DNA of 64,000 nucleotides from Sphagnum compactum (taxonomy: Eukaryota; Bryophyta; Sphagnopsida; Sphagnales). Position 1 is the stretch's first letter. The number at the start of each line of letters is the position of its first letter. The position numbers were made by a program, and so were the translations under genes. Below the pieces are notes generated by a model. The model was not told where the DNA came from, ran no database searches, and was given only the letters and a program-made list of their open reading frames with translations. The stretch lies in contig OZ234503.1 of assembly GCA_965153455.1 (NCBI GenBank), positions 14,575,118-14,639,117 of the forward strand. Direction: 5' to 3'. This document shows, piece by piece, positions 45,466 through 56,319 of the stretch.

Positions 45466-46480
45466 CTTTGCTTCTATTATTAAGCCCTCCTCCCGAACGG
45501 TGTCGAGTAACGGGACCAGAGCGCTACAGAAGAGAGCTGCGACAAAAAAACACGGCTAAACCGCTGTCGGAAACTCTAGACAACTAAAGGGAAAAAAAAA
45601 CGCACAAACACTAAGAACACATTGCTGCTGCTGCTTTTTCTACGCCACAATGATACAAGCAGGAACCACGAAACTGGAGCAACGACAAACACAGAATCAC
45701 TTGCACATGACAAGAAAATTTCTCCTGCAAGAAACAAACTGCGGCAAAAACCGTCCCAAACGTCCCCGGCAGACAAACAGAAGAGAGGACAACGGATAGG
45801 AGAGAGATAGAGAGAGAGAGAACTGAATGACAAACAAACCGCACACTTAGTACCTCTCTCCGCTTTCACAACAAACAGCCAAAAAACAAACAGAATACCA
45901 AAACTCCCGTCGATCCCCCTGCTACACTCCCTTCCTCTCTCTCCTCCCACAAGCCCCTCCCACCCCGCGCGCGCGCGCACGCGCCCACACACACACGCTC
46001 TCTCTCTCTTCTCTCGCCGCAACTGAAAAACTGGCAAAAACCAAAGAAAAAAATCTTTGCAAAGGCAGCGACAGGCAAGAGAAGACCCCAATGCTCTACA
46101 CGATAGAAAGAAGGATAGAAAGAAGGAGCAGGCACACCAAAACGACAGGAACAGCAGCGGCAGGCGACCAAACTCGACTAACAAAACATCGGAGAAAAAC
46201 AAACGCAGGCAGGCAGGAAACGAAGCGATGCACAACACTCCGGACGACAGACACACAGACAGTGAGCGCGATACAAAGAACAAAACAGCAGCCGAGACCC
46301 AACCGCAAGCAGCAGCAGAGGAGCAAACAGTTGCACTTGCAAGAGAAACGAAGACACAAGAAACACTGGCGATGGCGAAAGAAGAGAGAGAAAGAGAAAA
46401 AGAGAAGAGGCACGAGAGAGGGAGAGAGAGAGAGAAAGACAAAAAGATAGGTAAAACAAAAAGTAATAATAATATGTGAT
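45466..46480. promoter_or_regulatory. H2A.Z 5' region, low-complexity purine/pyrimidine DNA
   Basis: GA-rich on the plus strand (CT-rich on the H2A.Z sense strand), with GAGAGAGA at about 45,808-45,820 and 46,385-46,435. An alternating CG/CA block (45,966-45,996) runs directly into a (CT)n tract. Long open frames on both strands here (such as 45,576-46,442) only read the low-complexity bias. Probably promoter and 5' UTR of H2A.Z. Confidence 0.5.
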
Positions 46481-47222
46481 AAATAAATGTTTAATAAAAG
46501 TGAAATAAGACCAAAAACAAAACATCGTTTATCTACCTATTTTGTACAACTCTTTTTGTTGCTATTTATTGCATTTTATTTTGGGCCACTCTTTATTAAA
46601 TGAGTTTTTTATATTGTCCAATTCTTTATTTATATTGTGCAATTCTTTTCTTCATCTTTCAACCTGGGTATTACTTGCTTTGTAGCACTGGCAGTTTCAT
46701 CCATGTCCCCCCCTATTTGGGCCTTTAATAATAAAAGTCTCACATCCAAGGTGGTTAGTTTATTGTTCCCATGCTCTAACAATAAGCATAAAATTGGGAC
46801 TGTAAAAGATGAGAGACTAGCAAAGTAATAGCAAACCACTTGGACCAATGAATCAGTGTAACTAGGTACTCAATGGTTGTATTTATTTATTTATTTATTT
46901 ATCTATTTACTACTTTCTTCTCCATGTGTTTTGTTATATTACATGGTTGGACACCAAAACTTATATGGCCCATATGTGTGTGTGTGTGTGTGTGTGTGTG
47001 TTTTTTTCCTTGGGTTATTTTCTCCTTCTAATTGACCTTAGTTGATGCTCTTCATGGGATGTTTTCATTTTAGTTTATTACTTTGGAGGTAAGAGTTATA
47101 AACATTCTCAAAATATATGAAGCCACTAAAAAATGGAAAAAAAATCATTTTAAAAATTAAATTGGAACATTTTGTTTCATTTATAAATAAGTTTAGATAT
47201 TTATCAATGTCAAAATTATCAG

Positions 47223-47455
47223 TTCTATCTATTAAGGAAGTTTGTTTGTTTGTTTGTCATGTTGAGATCTCCCAAACCATATCTCCCCCCCACCCCCCTC
47301 TTTCCCCCTCCCTTTCTATTAGCACTCGATGTTGTTGAAAAGCCTAAAATGAGTAAGGATGCAATGGTGTGGTTTTGTAATGTTTAGAGTTTAAATGCAA
47401 GAGCTCTTGAATATTGAACAATTTTGTCATTCAAAATTCAATAACTAAGTTTGGA
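47223..47455 (+). repeat. Dispersed repeat family E, copy 2
   Basis: Shares GAGATCTCCCAAACCAT, GTTGTTGAAAAGCCTAAAATG-like, GTTTTGTAATGTTTAGA and ATTGAACAATTTT with 24,866-25,075. A third, shorter copy starts again directly after the G-run at 47,486-47,610. Confidence 0.65.
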
Positions 47456-47463
47456 GAAGAAGA

Positions 47464-47484
47464 GGGGGGGGGGGGGGGGGGGGG
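47464..47484 (+). repeat. Poly-G tract (21 G)
   Basis: Uninterrupted run of 21 G between two copies of dispersed repeat family E; capable of G-quadruplex or triplex formation, and its length may be a sequencing or assembly estimate. Confidence 0.9.
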
Positions 47485-48692
47485 AGATCTTGGTGTTGTT
47501 CAAAAGCCCTTGATGAGGGAGATTTCTTCGAGATGGTTTTGTTATGTTTAGACCTAAGGCGAGAGCAGATATTGAGTTTTAAGTAATTTTCGTCCTTGGA
47601 AATTATTTCAAAAAATATTTAATAAAATTTCACAAGTAATGGCTATCATCAAGGTCCCATTCACACTTGGGCCAGCAGCAACAGACCACACTAGTTTACA
47701 ATCAAACACATAGTAGATAATAGCATTTATCTCATTTATAAATAATAAAACAATTACCTTGGAAGCTCAAATTACAGGCCAACCCAGTCTTGCACATGTT
47801 TTTGTGGCAAAAAAGCACCAAGATTATTCCATTGCTTACTACCTTACCCTACTAAGGTCAGTTTCGTCATTAAATAATCCTCAAAATAGTGAAATGAAGA
47901 TTTATGAAAATATGGAGTTGACATGTTGAAAATCATCATAATTATCAAAGGTTACATTGTGAATAATTTCACTTACTCATATCACAATATTATAATAGAT
48001 GGTGGGAAAATATATATATAATTTTAAATTTTTGAAGGAATTCATTTTTTGATTTGAGAAAGATAATTGTCAATGTGGAAACCGACGGTAGGCTATGGTA
48101 GTTGATATTGTAAGAAGAACATTACTAGTAAGGGTTAAGTGTAGAGAATGACAACTAAAACATGCATTCCTCTTAGTTCAGTTTCTGGGTGCCATTTTGT
48201 CAGGCAAGAGCTTCCAGTTCCAGTCTTCCGACTCCCTTGCAAACCAATCAACTCAATTTTACACACTTTCAATTTGGGTTGTCTTGTCTCATTTTGGTTT
48301 CCATTGGGCTTTTTTTCCTTTTTTATTTCCCCCAATTTCGTGATATTAGAGGTTTAGAGAATTTTTCCCAAAGATTGACATTTTTTTAATGAATTTGCAG
48401 TAGAAAAACACAATTCTCCAAAATTGCCATTAAATGGTGAGAATTTTGTGAAAGAATTGTACAAGAAAACTTGCCAAAAACTTGGCCCAAAATTGAAAAC
48501 TGTGTCCAAGTCAGCATTTTTGTTTCTGGCATGAAAATTTTTGCCACTTGGCCGACATGAAAATCCAGTGTGACTCATAGGAAGGATTTTTTGCGAAAAG
48601 TCACCAGATTTCAAGGAAAAAAAAATTCTGAAATCGCCATGTTTAGACAATAGGTCGGGGGCCCACCAGATGGTCAAAATAAAGCAGGATTC

Positions 48693-48780
48693 TTAAATAT
48701 TTCTACTTTCCTCTCTGAGCTGTAGCCAGATTTGGCTAATTCCTCTTATGGATGATCACTAGTGTGACTACATCACAATA
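48693..48780 (+). repeat. Dispersed repeat family D, copy 2
   Basis: Shares TCTACTTTCC, TGTAGCCAGATTTGGCTAA, GATGATCACTA and TGACTACATCACAATA with 9,838-9,930 and 53,041-53,127. Confidence 0.6.
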
Positions 48781-49028
48781 TTGGGGGAAAAAATAATAAT
48801 AAACCCAGTCCAAATTTGAGCAAATTTTCTCCAAGAAAAAAAAAATTCTAAAAATTTGGCCAAAAAAATTTCTTGAAAAGTAAGGAATTCTTTCGGGACA
48901 AAAAAATTTCCTTTTGAATCTTTCAGGTCTAAATTGTGAAAAAAAATCACCACTCCCCCTTGACAGAATTATGATTGTAAGCTTCCTACACCCTAGCCAC
49001 AATATTGTACAGGGGGAAGGCACTCTTG

Positions 49029-49265
49029 TAAGAGCATCTCCACCCCAAAGCTGTAAACAACTCCTTTAAGTTAAAATAGAATAGTGTTTAATGATCACTG
49101 TCCCCACCCACAAACGTCATAAAAGTCCCTCTAAGACCATTTATGTCTTTACATGCGGACACCCCTGCAAAATGGACATCAATACAGGAGCGCAGCGGGA
49201 TTCAATCCTGCAAGACCTAGTGAAAAGGGATGGATGTTTGCAGGTGTGGGGTGGAGATGCCCTTA
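49029..49265. mobile_element. MITE with 19-bp inverted ends
   Basis: The left end TAAGAGCATCTCCACCCCA and right end TGGGGTGGAGATGCCCTTA are inverted repeats with one mismatch. The length is 237 bp and there is no coding potential. The GCATCTCC-type terminus is common among plant MITEs. Target duplication unclear. Confidence 0.7.
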
Positions 49266-49617
49266 GGGCCTTACACCTTGTGAACTGAGGGTGAAGTCCA
49301 AGGTCTAGGGCAGAAGCTAGGTACAGTAAAGGTGCATTCACACTTGATGTTAAGTTAGTGTTAAACAAAAATCTAGGTGGCTTCATTGGTGGCATGCAAT
49401 GTTAAATAGGTGATACCTTAATGTTGAGTGAATGCTAGCTTAACATAAAATCTTCATGGTAAGTAGGTTTAAGTCTTAAATGACCAGCATGATGTTAGGG
49501 GACTCAACACTAGAGTCCCTAACACCAAGTGTGAATGCACCTTAAGGGAAGGCACTATTGTCAAGGCCTTGTGTCCTGTGAACTGAGGGTGGAGCCCCAG
49601 GTCCAGGGCAGAAGGCC
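49266..49617. repeat. Duplicated segment around MITE copy 1
   Basis: GGCCTTACACCTTGTGAACTG...GGTCTAGGGCAGAAG at 49,266-49,317 recurs diverged at 49,564-49,615, so a ~298-bp stretch was tandemly duplicated in the same area as the MITE insertions. Confidence 0.7.
49330..49542 (+). mobile_element. Tourist/Harbinger-like MITE, copy 1 (213 bp)
   Basis: Ends AGGTGCATTCACACTTG and CAAGTGTGAATGCACCT are perfect inverted repeats flanked on both sides by TAA, the 3-bp duplication expected of PIF/Harbinger elements. The interior is AT-rich with many TTAAGTT/AACTTAA words. Confidence 0.85.
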
Positions 49618-49707
49618 ATGATAGCAGAGCCTTCCCTTCCATAACAACCAAGGAGATGAGCGGCAGACATTGCATTACATAGATCTGCCCACGCTCCAGG
49701 GGACTTA

Positions 49708-49920
49708 AGGTGCATTCACACTTGGTATTAAGGACTTTATAGTTGAGTCCCCTAACAAGATTCTAATAATTTAGGACTTAATTTTACTTATCATGAAGAT
49801 TTTATGTTAAGTTAACATTCACTTAACATTAAGTTATCACCCATTTAACATTGAGTGCCACTTAGGATGCCACTTAGATTTTCATTTAACATCAACTTAA
49901 CATTAAGTGTGAATGCACTT
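49708..49920 (-). mobile_element. Tourist/Harbinger-like MITE, copy 2 (213 bp)
   Basis: Same terminal repeats (one substitution at the right end), flanked by TTA on both sides, exactly 213 bp like copy 1 but inserted in the opposite orientation: its internal landmarks (GAGTCCCCTAACA, ATCATGAAGATTTTATGTTAAG) are the reverse complement of those in copy 1. Confidence 0.85.
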
Positions 49921-49989
49921 TTAGGTGGTCACTGTGGTCGTTTAGGTCAACGAAAGGTTTATGTTCATTTCAAAAGGTTTATGTCAGGT

Positions 49990-52160
49990 GATTGGTCTTC
50001 TTTTTAAGAGGAGTCTTCACATGCCTCATGTCTGCCCCATTCTCTCCACACATGGGAAGATTTTTCGACCACTTCTCTTTGTCGATGTTTAATTTTAGGG
50101 AAAGTCGATGAGTATAGTCGTGCTGCCAAAGCTTTCCAGCCCATGACGTCAGCTATTCCTTTAGAAAACATTGTTGTTGCCCTATGCCAACTACACCCCC
50201 TTCCTTCAAACCTTGTCCCTCCACCTATTTTTGACTATCAGCCTCAGCACATTTTCATCTTGGATAGGACTGTGTTTGCCCAAGCCTTAACCACTGGTCC
50301 CCATTTATTTTTCAGTGGGCTTTATGGGATGGTATATAAACATCTCTTGGGATGCTTCATACCAAAGGACTCATTCTTCTCTTTATTATCAACATGGGCG
50401 ACATGTGCAAAGGGTCACCATTTTGAGTCATCTTCAAGCATGAAGCAAGGTGACCCCCCTAGGAGGTCCTTTATTTGTTTTGGCCCATTATCGAGCTCTC
50501 TTAAAGACCATCGTGTGGGCCCCCAACTGCGTCTTTCCATCCCAAGTGGACGATACCCACATCGTGGGGCCTTTAAATGAGATTACTTGCGCCTTTGACC
50601 ACCTTTCGACCAAATTAACCTTAGTTGGGCATAAAGTCAAGGTGTCAAAATGCAAACTTTAAAATCCATTAGGGATCTTTTTAGGCATAGAGATTCCTCA
50701 AGGTTACACCTTCATCACAAACGGCTTATGCATATTTGGTGTGCCAGTGGGTTCTAAGGACTTTGCCACGCATTTTTTAGATGAGGTTTTATCGAAAGAC
50801 GTGGCACGTATCGACGATCTTCCTCTCCTATGAAACGCCCAAGTTGTTTTAGGCATTTTGTCCTCATGTGTAGTTCATCAACCTTCTTATCTCACATGGA
50901 CAATACTTCCTTTTTTTTACTTCCTGTTTTTTACGGGTTTCGACAAGAGAGTTATGCAAGTATGTGGGGACATTATGGGTCCAAAATCGTGGGAATCTTT
51001 TCAGGGCCCCTTAGCGAGGCATCAAACTTGACTACCAATATCCTCTAGTGATATAAGTTTTCTTTCTATGGAGGATTGTGCCCCATTTACTTTTCTAAGG
51101 AGTTGGGCTCTGGTGGTTCCATATTTGTGCTTTAGGTTTCGTATTTTTGGTAGACCCATTTTGGAGGAGTATTTTTTTTAGGTTGAAGGGGGCCCACACT
51201 TGCTTCAATCATGCTTACATGTAATGCAAAATGGCCTTCCTCCTGGAACTAAGGATATGCACTTTTTTTTAAAAAGTTTGGTAGTTACCAATGCCCCAAG
51301 TCTACAAGCATCTTTGATGGACTTCCACCACGACACATCCCTTAGGTCTATCTTGGAAGAAGACTCCATTTCTTCACCATCAAGAGCCCACATTTTTTTT
51401 TGTTCGGGCAAGGGGGCAAGGCTATGGTTAGTTGATAGGTTATCTATCTATTCGTTTCACATCACACACTCTACTTTCACCTCAACATTGCATTTTTGTC
51501 TCGGTTTTATTTAACCCTCGACATTTAATTTTTTCATGTGTAAGTGTGGACACAGGTTAGAAGCATCTTGCACACACTTAGCTCATTGCCCATTTAGAGG
51601 TCAACGAATAGCCACACATGATACCATCCAAGACATCGTGTATGCCCTCGTTCGAGAGAATGGGCACATTGTATGGAGAAAACAATGGTACACCTTTACA
51701 TCAAGACTTTCATTACAAGTCGATTTCTACATGACCCAAGAGGACCAGGTCTTCATTGCCAATGTGGTGGTTACTAATTTAACACAGGAAATGGTGGCTT
51801 CAAATGTCATTAATCGACTAGCAAATGCAACTATGGAACTTAGCGCCATTGTTAAGATCCGCAAGTATAGAGGGTTTCATGAGGGGCACCATTTTATTCC
51901 AATAGCCATGGAGGTGCATGGTGCACCTTAACATATTATGGATTGTTTCATCAGGAAGTGTGCCCATCTTTTCCACAATAGACGATCAGGAGGTCATTTA
52001 TCCTTTTCTTTTTGCATTCAATTTTTCAAACAGCATGTTAATATTGTTTTTCAACATGTTTTAGCCTTTGCTATAGAATGGAAGATTATGTTGGTGGATG
52101 ATGCGCATTCTAGACCTCCCATTACTATTAGATCTCATGAATTTGTGTGCAGGTGACATT
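49990..52160 (+). pseudogene. Degenerate LINE-type reverse transcriptase relic
   Basis: Read across frames with several stops: GKVDEYSRAAKAFQ, FSGLYGMVYKHLLGCF, then (after a gap of RT core motifs) SSMKQGDPLGGPLFVLAHYRALL, the catalytic VDDTHIVGP and GHKVKVSKCKL. Further on are NGLCIFGVPVGSKDFATHF, VHQPSYLTWTI, a Cys/His segment CKCGHRL...THLAHCPF...THD, VDFYMTQEDQVFIANVVV and a tail FKQHVNIVFQHVLAFAIE. This is the same general architecture as the GC-rich insertion at 22-23.3 kb but AT-rich, far more decayed and clearly a different family. Part of the RT domain appears deleted between about 50,410 and 50,440. Confidence 0.7.
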
Positions 52161-54730
52161 AGAGGGGCCATGGGTGAGATAGTTTCCTCCCATGAAAGGG
52201 ACTAACCCTTTCCCTTTTTTTGGTTCCTATGAGCTATTCATCTTTTGGCCTTTCTTTGGCCTTCCTTTTTTGTTTCCCTTGTGATGGTTCTTTTATAATA
52301 TTTTTTTTCCTTTACAACCATGAATCTCCCACTCCATGCATGAGCAAAAAGTTCAGCCTGGTAAAGCTCAAACACCCTCCCAAAACTCCACCAAATTTCT
52401 GCAAGGTTGTTTTAGGATATAAAGGTTTGTTGGGTACAACAAACTTTACAACTATAAAGCTCTCAATGGGGGAATCTCACTATATAGGTACATTATGACC
52501 ACTATAATAAAATATGGTTTTTTCTATGTCAATAGCCCTTGGCCAAGGTGAACCAATTACCTACATGGTAACTTCACTTTTTTGAATGAGGGCCTCTTAA
52601 AGGCTATATGTAACCTTCAAAATGTTAAATTTGGATTATGAGACCCTAATTTAGTCTTATGATGGGATATGTATTTAATTTAGAAGCAACCCCCAAAAAA
52701 TTAAAGTTCTCACCAATGTAAGTGCTGGTTCACTCAAGGTGTAGGCCTTAACACATGGATGTGATAAGACATAGGACATTAATGTCAAACTATAGTATGT
52801 TAAACATCACATATGTTTAATCTACAAATGGATGAAATTATAAATTTTATGTGACATTGTCAACCTTTTTTTTTGTTAGACGTAAATAGCCAAATAACGC
52901 AATTAAAAAATTAAAAGTGCTAAAGTCAAGTGTTTTTTGAGATTTTCAATAGTCATAATACAACCAGATCTTTTTATAAAATTACCAAATTTTCCATATG
53001 TGGTTCAAGTAGGTGGCCAAAAATATAAAAGGATGTTTCAAACGTTTTACTTTCTTATTTATATTTAGTTAAATTTGGTTAAGTCTTCCTATTGATGATC
53101 TCCACTTTAGTTACATTGTAAAGTTGAAAAAAAAAACCAATTTGACAAATCATGAACCATGGCTCTATCAAAATATTATGATTTATTCAAAGCATGAATA
53201 TGTTTCAAGATTGTTGTTTTAGGAAGCTAAAACAAAATGAGCATGTAGGATGATCATTTGGCACTTATTGGAGGACAAGTGGCACACCAAACATTGTGGG
53301 ATTATGTGAAGCTCCAACTTCATGAATGATTCTCAAATGTTGCTAAAATTGTTAATGAAAGGTTTTTTCAAAATTGTCTTTTCAAATGAAGTAAGAATTT
53401 TGGAAACCCAAAAGATCTCCACAAGGGAGTGGTATTTGGTTTCTCTACGTGGAAACCACATTTTGATGTGGCAATTCATGGAGCAAAGTTTTTTTTATCT
53501 CACATGGTGGAGGTTCAATTACCATACCCCAACTGTCAATTCTACAACACCAAAACTTTTAATACCTTGCAAGTAAAATTGGTGAAGTTTTGGACAATGA
53601 ACTTTTTTATTCATACATCAAAAGACTTGTGATTGGATTATTTACCAATAGATAGTAACTTCTTAATAAATAGTAATGGATTGATTTGATCACGATGTCA
53701 TCAAAAGGAGTCAGTAAAAATATTATTATTATTTATATTTACCAAGTTAGAGATATAAAAACAAATCATCATTTTTGATTTGTGGATATAATAAAAATGG
53801 AATGTTACTCATTCTGAATTAAAATATGAAAAAGATGAAATACATAATTATTTGTTCATAATATTTCGAACGAAAAGTTGTATGAGATTAAAGTCTCACA
53901 AACTGTTGTGTAAAGTGACAATACAAGGTTTTTTTTTTTTGTTATCCTCTCCACCACAACACCAAAAAAACCAATTTTCACCTTACATAAAGTGGCTAGA
54001 GTAAGATTAACTTCTAGATTTGAAATTATTGTTTATATACCAAGTATTTTTAAATTTGTTGGGTATCTAAAGATTATACCATAAAGATTTATGAAATACA
54101 TGATTTCCTACAAATCAGAAGATTTCCTAAGTTTGATATGGAGTTTTCTTCAAAACTAGAGCCTTAACCAAAACCTTTTGGATGCTTGGGCTAATGCAAA
54201 GCAAGGCCACAATCTACCACTAATTATGCATCTTGGTTCAAAACAATTATGGAAAGGGTGATGCTCTCAAATGGGCAATTCTCAAAGGAGCTTTAAAAAA
54301 GAAGGGGGCTTAAATTCATTGCCATATTAAGAAGGTACAATTTGCAAAGTTGCAAATGTAGGTTGACCCCACAAATGAATAGGTTAGAAAAATCCTTTCC
54401 AACTCTCAAAGGTTTTTCAATCAGCTCTTGAGAAATCTTCTCATATTTGTATAACAAGCTTGATGAAATATGGAGATACATGCTATAGTATGTTCATTGA
54501 CAATAAAATAGGGTAAAAAAAAACCATAATTAAGGAGCTAGTTGAAGGAAAGTCAAATTTTCCACCTAGGTAGCACTTTTAGAGTGGTATTTCCTCCTCT
54601 TATGGAAGGATTTACACAAGAAAATTGATTGATGATGAGGTTGTAAACTCCTAATCTAAATGTTGGAATCAATCATGAGGTTGTAAATGCCCAATTCGAA
54701 TGTTGGAGAAATGTGCTATTAAAAAAAACT
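52161..54730. other. AT-rich intergenic DNA
   Basis: No intact gene. Copy 3 of dispersed repeat family D lies at 53,041-53,127. Frames near 54,120-54,480 may be upstream parts of the L1-like relic but cannot be confirmed. Confidence 0.45.
53041..53127 (+). repeat. Dispersed repeat family D, copy 3
   Basis: Most diverged copy: TTTTACTTTC, TTAAATTTGGTTAAGTCTTCC, TTGATGATCTCCACTTTAG and TTACATTGTAAAG correspond to the better-preserved copies at 9,838 and 48,693. Confidence 0.45.
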
Positions 54731-54739
54731 AATTCCATG

Positions 54740-56290
54740 AATCACAATTTCATTAAAATAATCATTCTAGAAGAGGTGAAATTTGCCATCATTGTGCTAC
54801 CAAATGGTAAAGCCCTTGGACATAGTGGTGATTATGCAAAAATAGGGAATTGAAGGTCAATTACTTTATTTAGTAGCATTTATAAAGTGTTTCCCAAGTT
54901 AGTGGTTAAAAGGATTCAAATTCATTTACTAGATATCATCTATCTTAATCAAACATGATTTGTGGGAAGCAGGAATATCCTCGACAAAAGCTTTTTGGCA
55001 CAAGCAGCAATGGAATAGGCCATGGAAAATTATTAAGATTTAATGTTCCTATTCCTTGATTTTGAAAAGGCTTTTGACTTAATCGAGTGGGGTTTTTAAT
55101 TAGTTTCCTTGTTGAAGCTTGGGTTCAATAAATTTTGGATAAAATGGGTATTCTTTCATTATAGTCTAGCTTTTTCAACATTAAAAATCAATGGAGAGAT
55201 TAATCACTCTTTCAATTTTTTGTGTTTGGTAAGGCGAGGTTGCCCTTTGGCACCTTACCTTTGCATCCTTACAAATCAACATTCTAGGGCACGTCTTAGA
55301 GAACCCAAGGTATGCAATCCAAGGCCTAACCTTCCCAAGTGGCAAAATGTTTAAATATCAATCATTTTTGAATGAAATGGTTATGTATTTGCATGGAGTA
55401 GCATTGAATTTGGATCGTGCAAAAAATTTCAGTTCTTTGTTTTTTAAAACTTTTAATGCTAAAATTAATTAGGGCAAATATGTTGCAATTCGGGAAACAA
55501 ATTACCCAAAACTTGGGATTGGGGTCAAGAAAAAGAGTTAAATTAAATATCGAAAGGAAAAGGTACCAAATATTTGGGAATTCGAAGGTTTTCTACTTTT
55601 AGTAAAAGCCAATTTCAACAAACTCATGACAGTTTTGAAAGCAAAACTCATTGGTTGGTCAAGTTGCAAATTATCTTTGGTGGGTAAATTTTTAGTGGTT
55701 AATCAAATCATTATGTCTTCAACTTGGTAGATTGTGGTTTGTTGGAACTCAAACATGAGAATGTGATCAATTGCATGGTGTGGTTCAAAATTTTATTTGG
55801 GGAGGGGATGCAAAAAGGCCCAAGGTTAAGGTCAAATGGGACTCTTTTACCAATGTTGTCAAAATCAATGTGATGCATCCAAATTAGGTTTGTTGTCACA
55901 TCAACATCCATCCTAATAATTTATAAGCAACAAAAACCTCTTTTGCAAGCCTCCATTCATAGCTAAGAGAGCCTCCACTTGAGCCTTAAGATCAATGACA
56001 CCAAAACCTCCACAATTTGTAAGCGACTCTTTTGAAGTCTCATCCTCTTTTCTTTGAAAACTCTTTCATTTGCAATGAACAAAACTTGTTGCTAGGTATT
56101 AGATCTTTAAATGAAGGGCAAACACTTGCAAAGGTGGGTTTTACTAGAACCAAAGACTTATGGGACAACATGGGATGTGATTAAAAAGATTTCAAATCTT
56201 CATATGTCCCACATTATTTTTCCAATGTTGAAACATATGAGAAAATTCTGTTGTTAATCCTTGGGACTTGAGGAACATCCCTTCCATAGA
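54740..56290 (+). pseudogene. L1-like LINE reverse transcriptase relic
   Basis: Stops and frameshifts throughout. Recognisable in order: LEEVKFAIIVLPNGKALG, SITLFSSIYKVFPKLVVKRIQ, IIYLNQT.FVGSRNILDKSFLAQ, FLFLDFEKAFDLIEW (RT motif A), LKLGFNKFWIKWVF, FSTLKINGEINHSF, LVRRGCPLAPYLCIL (motif B), then later LLGIRSLNEGQTLAKVGF..KDLWD. The segment between LPNGKALG and SITLF is deleted. At 55,925-56,035 the minus, not the plus, strand reads the expected GGFGVIDLKAQVEALLA, so a short internal inversion seems to have occurred. Confidence 0.7.
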
Positions 56291-56319
56291 TAGAAAAATG
56301 GAAAAATGGGTTTATGCAA

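Larger units (their letters stand above)
46481..49028. other. AT-rich intergenic DNA with simple repeats
   Basis: Contains (TTTA)n at about 46,878-46,910, (TG)n at about 46,975-47,001, two tandem copies of a dispersed repeat around a G21 tract, and one copy of dispersed repeat family D (48,693-48,780). No gene recognised. Confidence 0.55.

Noticed and set aside
45576-46479. Long open frames on both strands upstream of H2A.Z
   Set aside because: They read GA/CT-rich low-complexity DNA (Ser/Leu/Phe on one strand, Arg/Lys/Glu on the other) in several overlapping frames at once; no domain or splice support.
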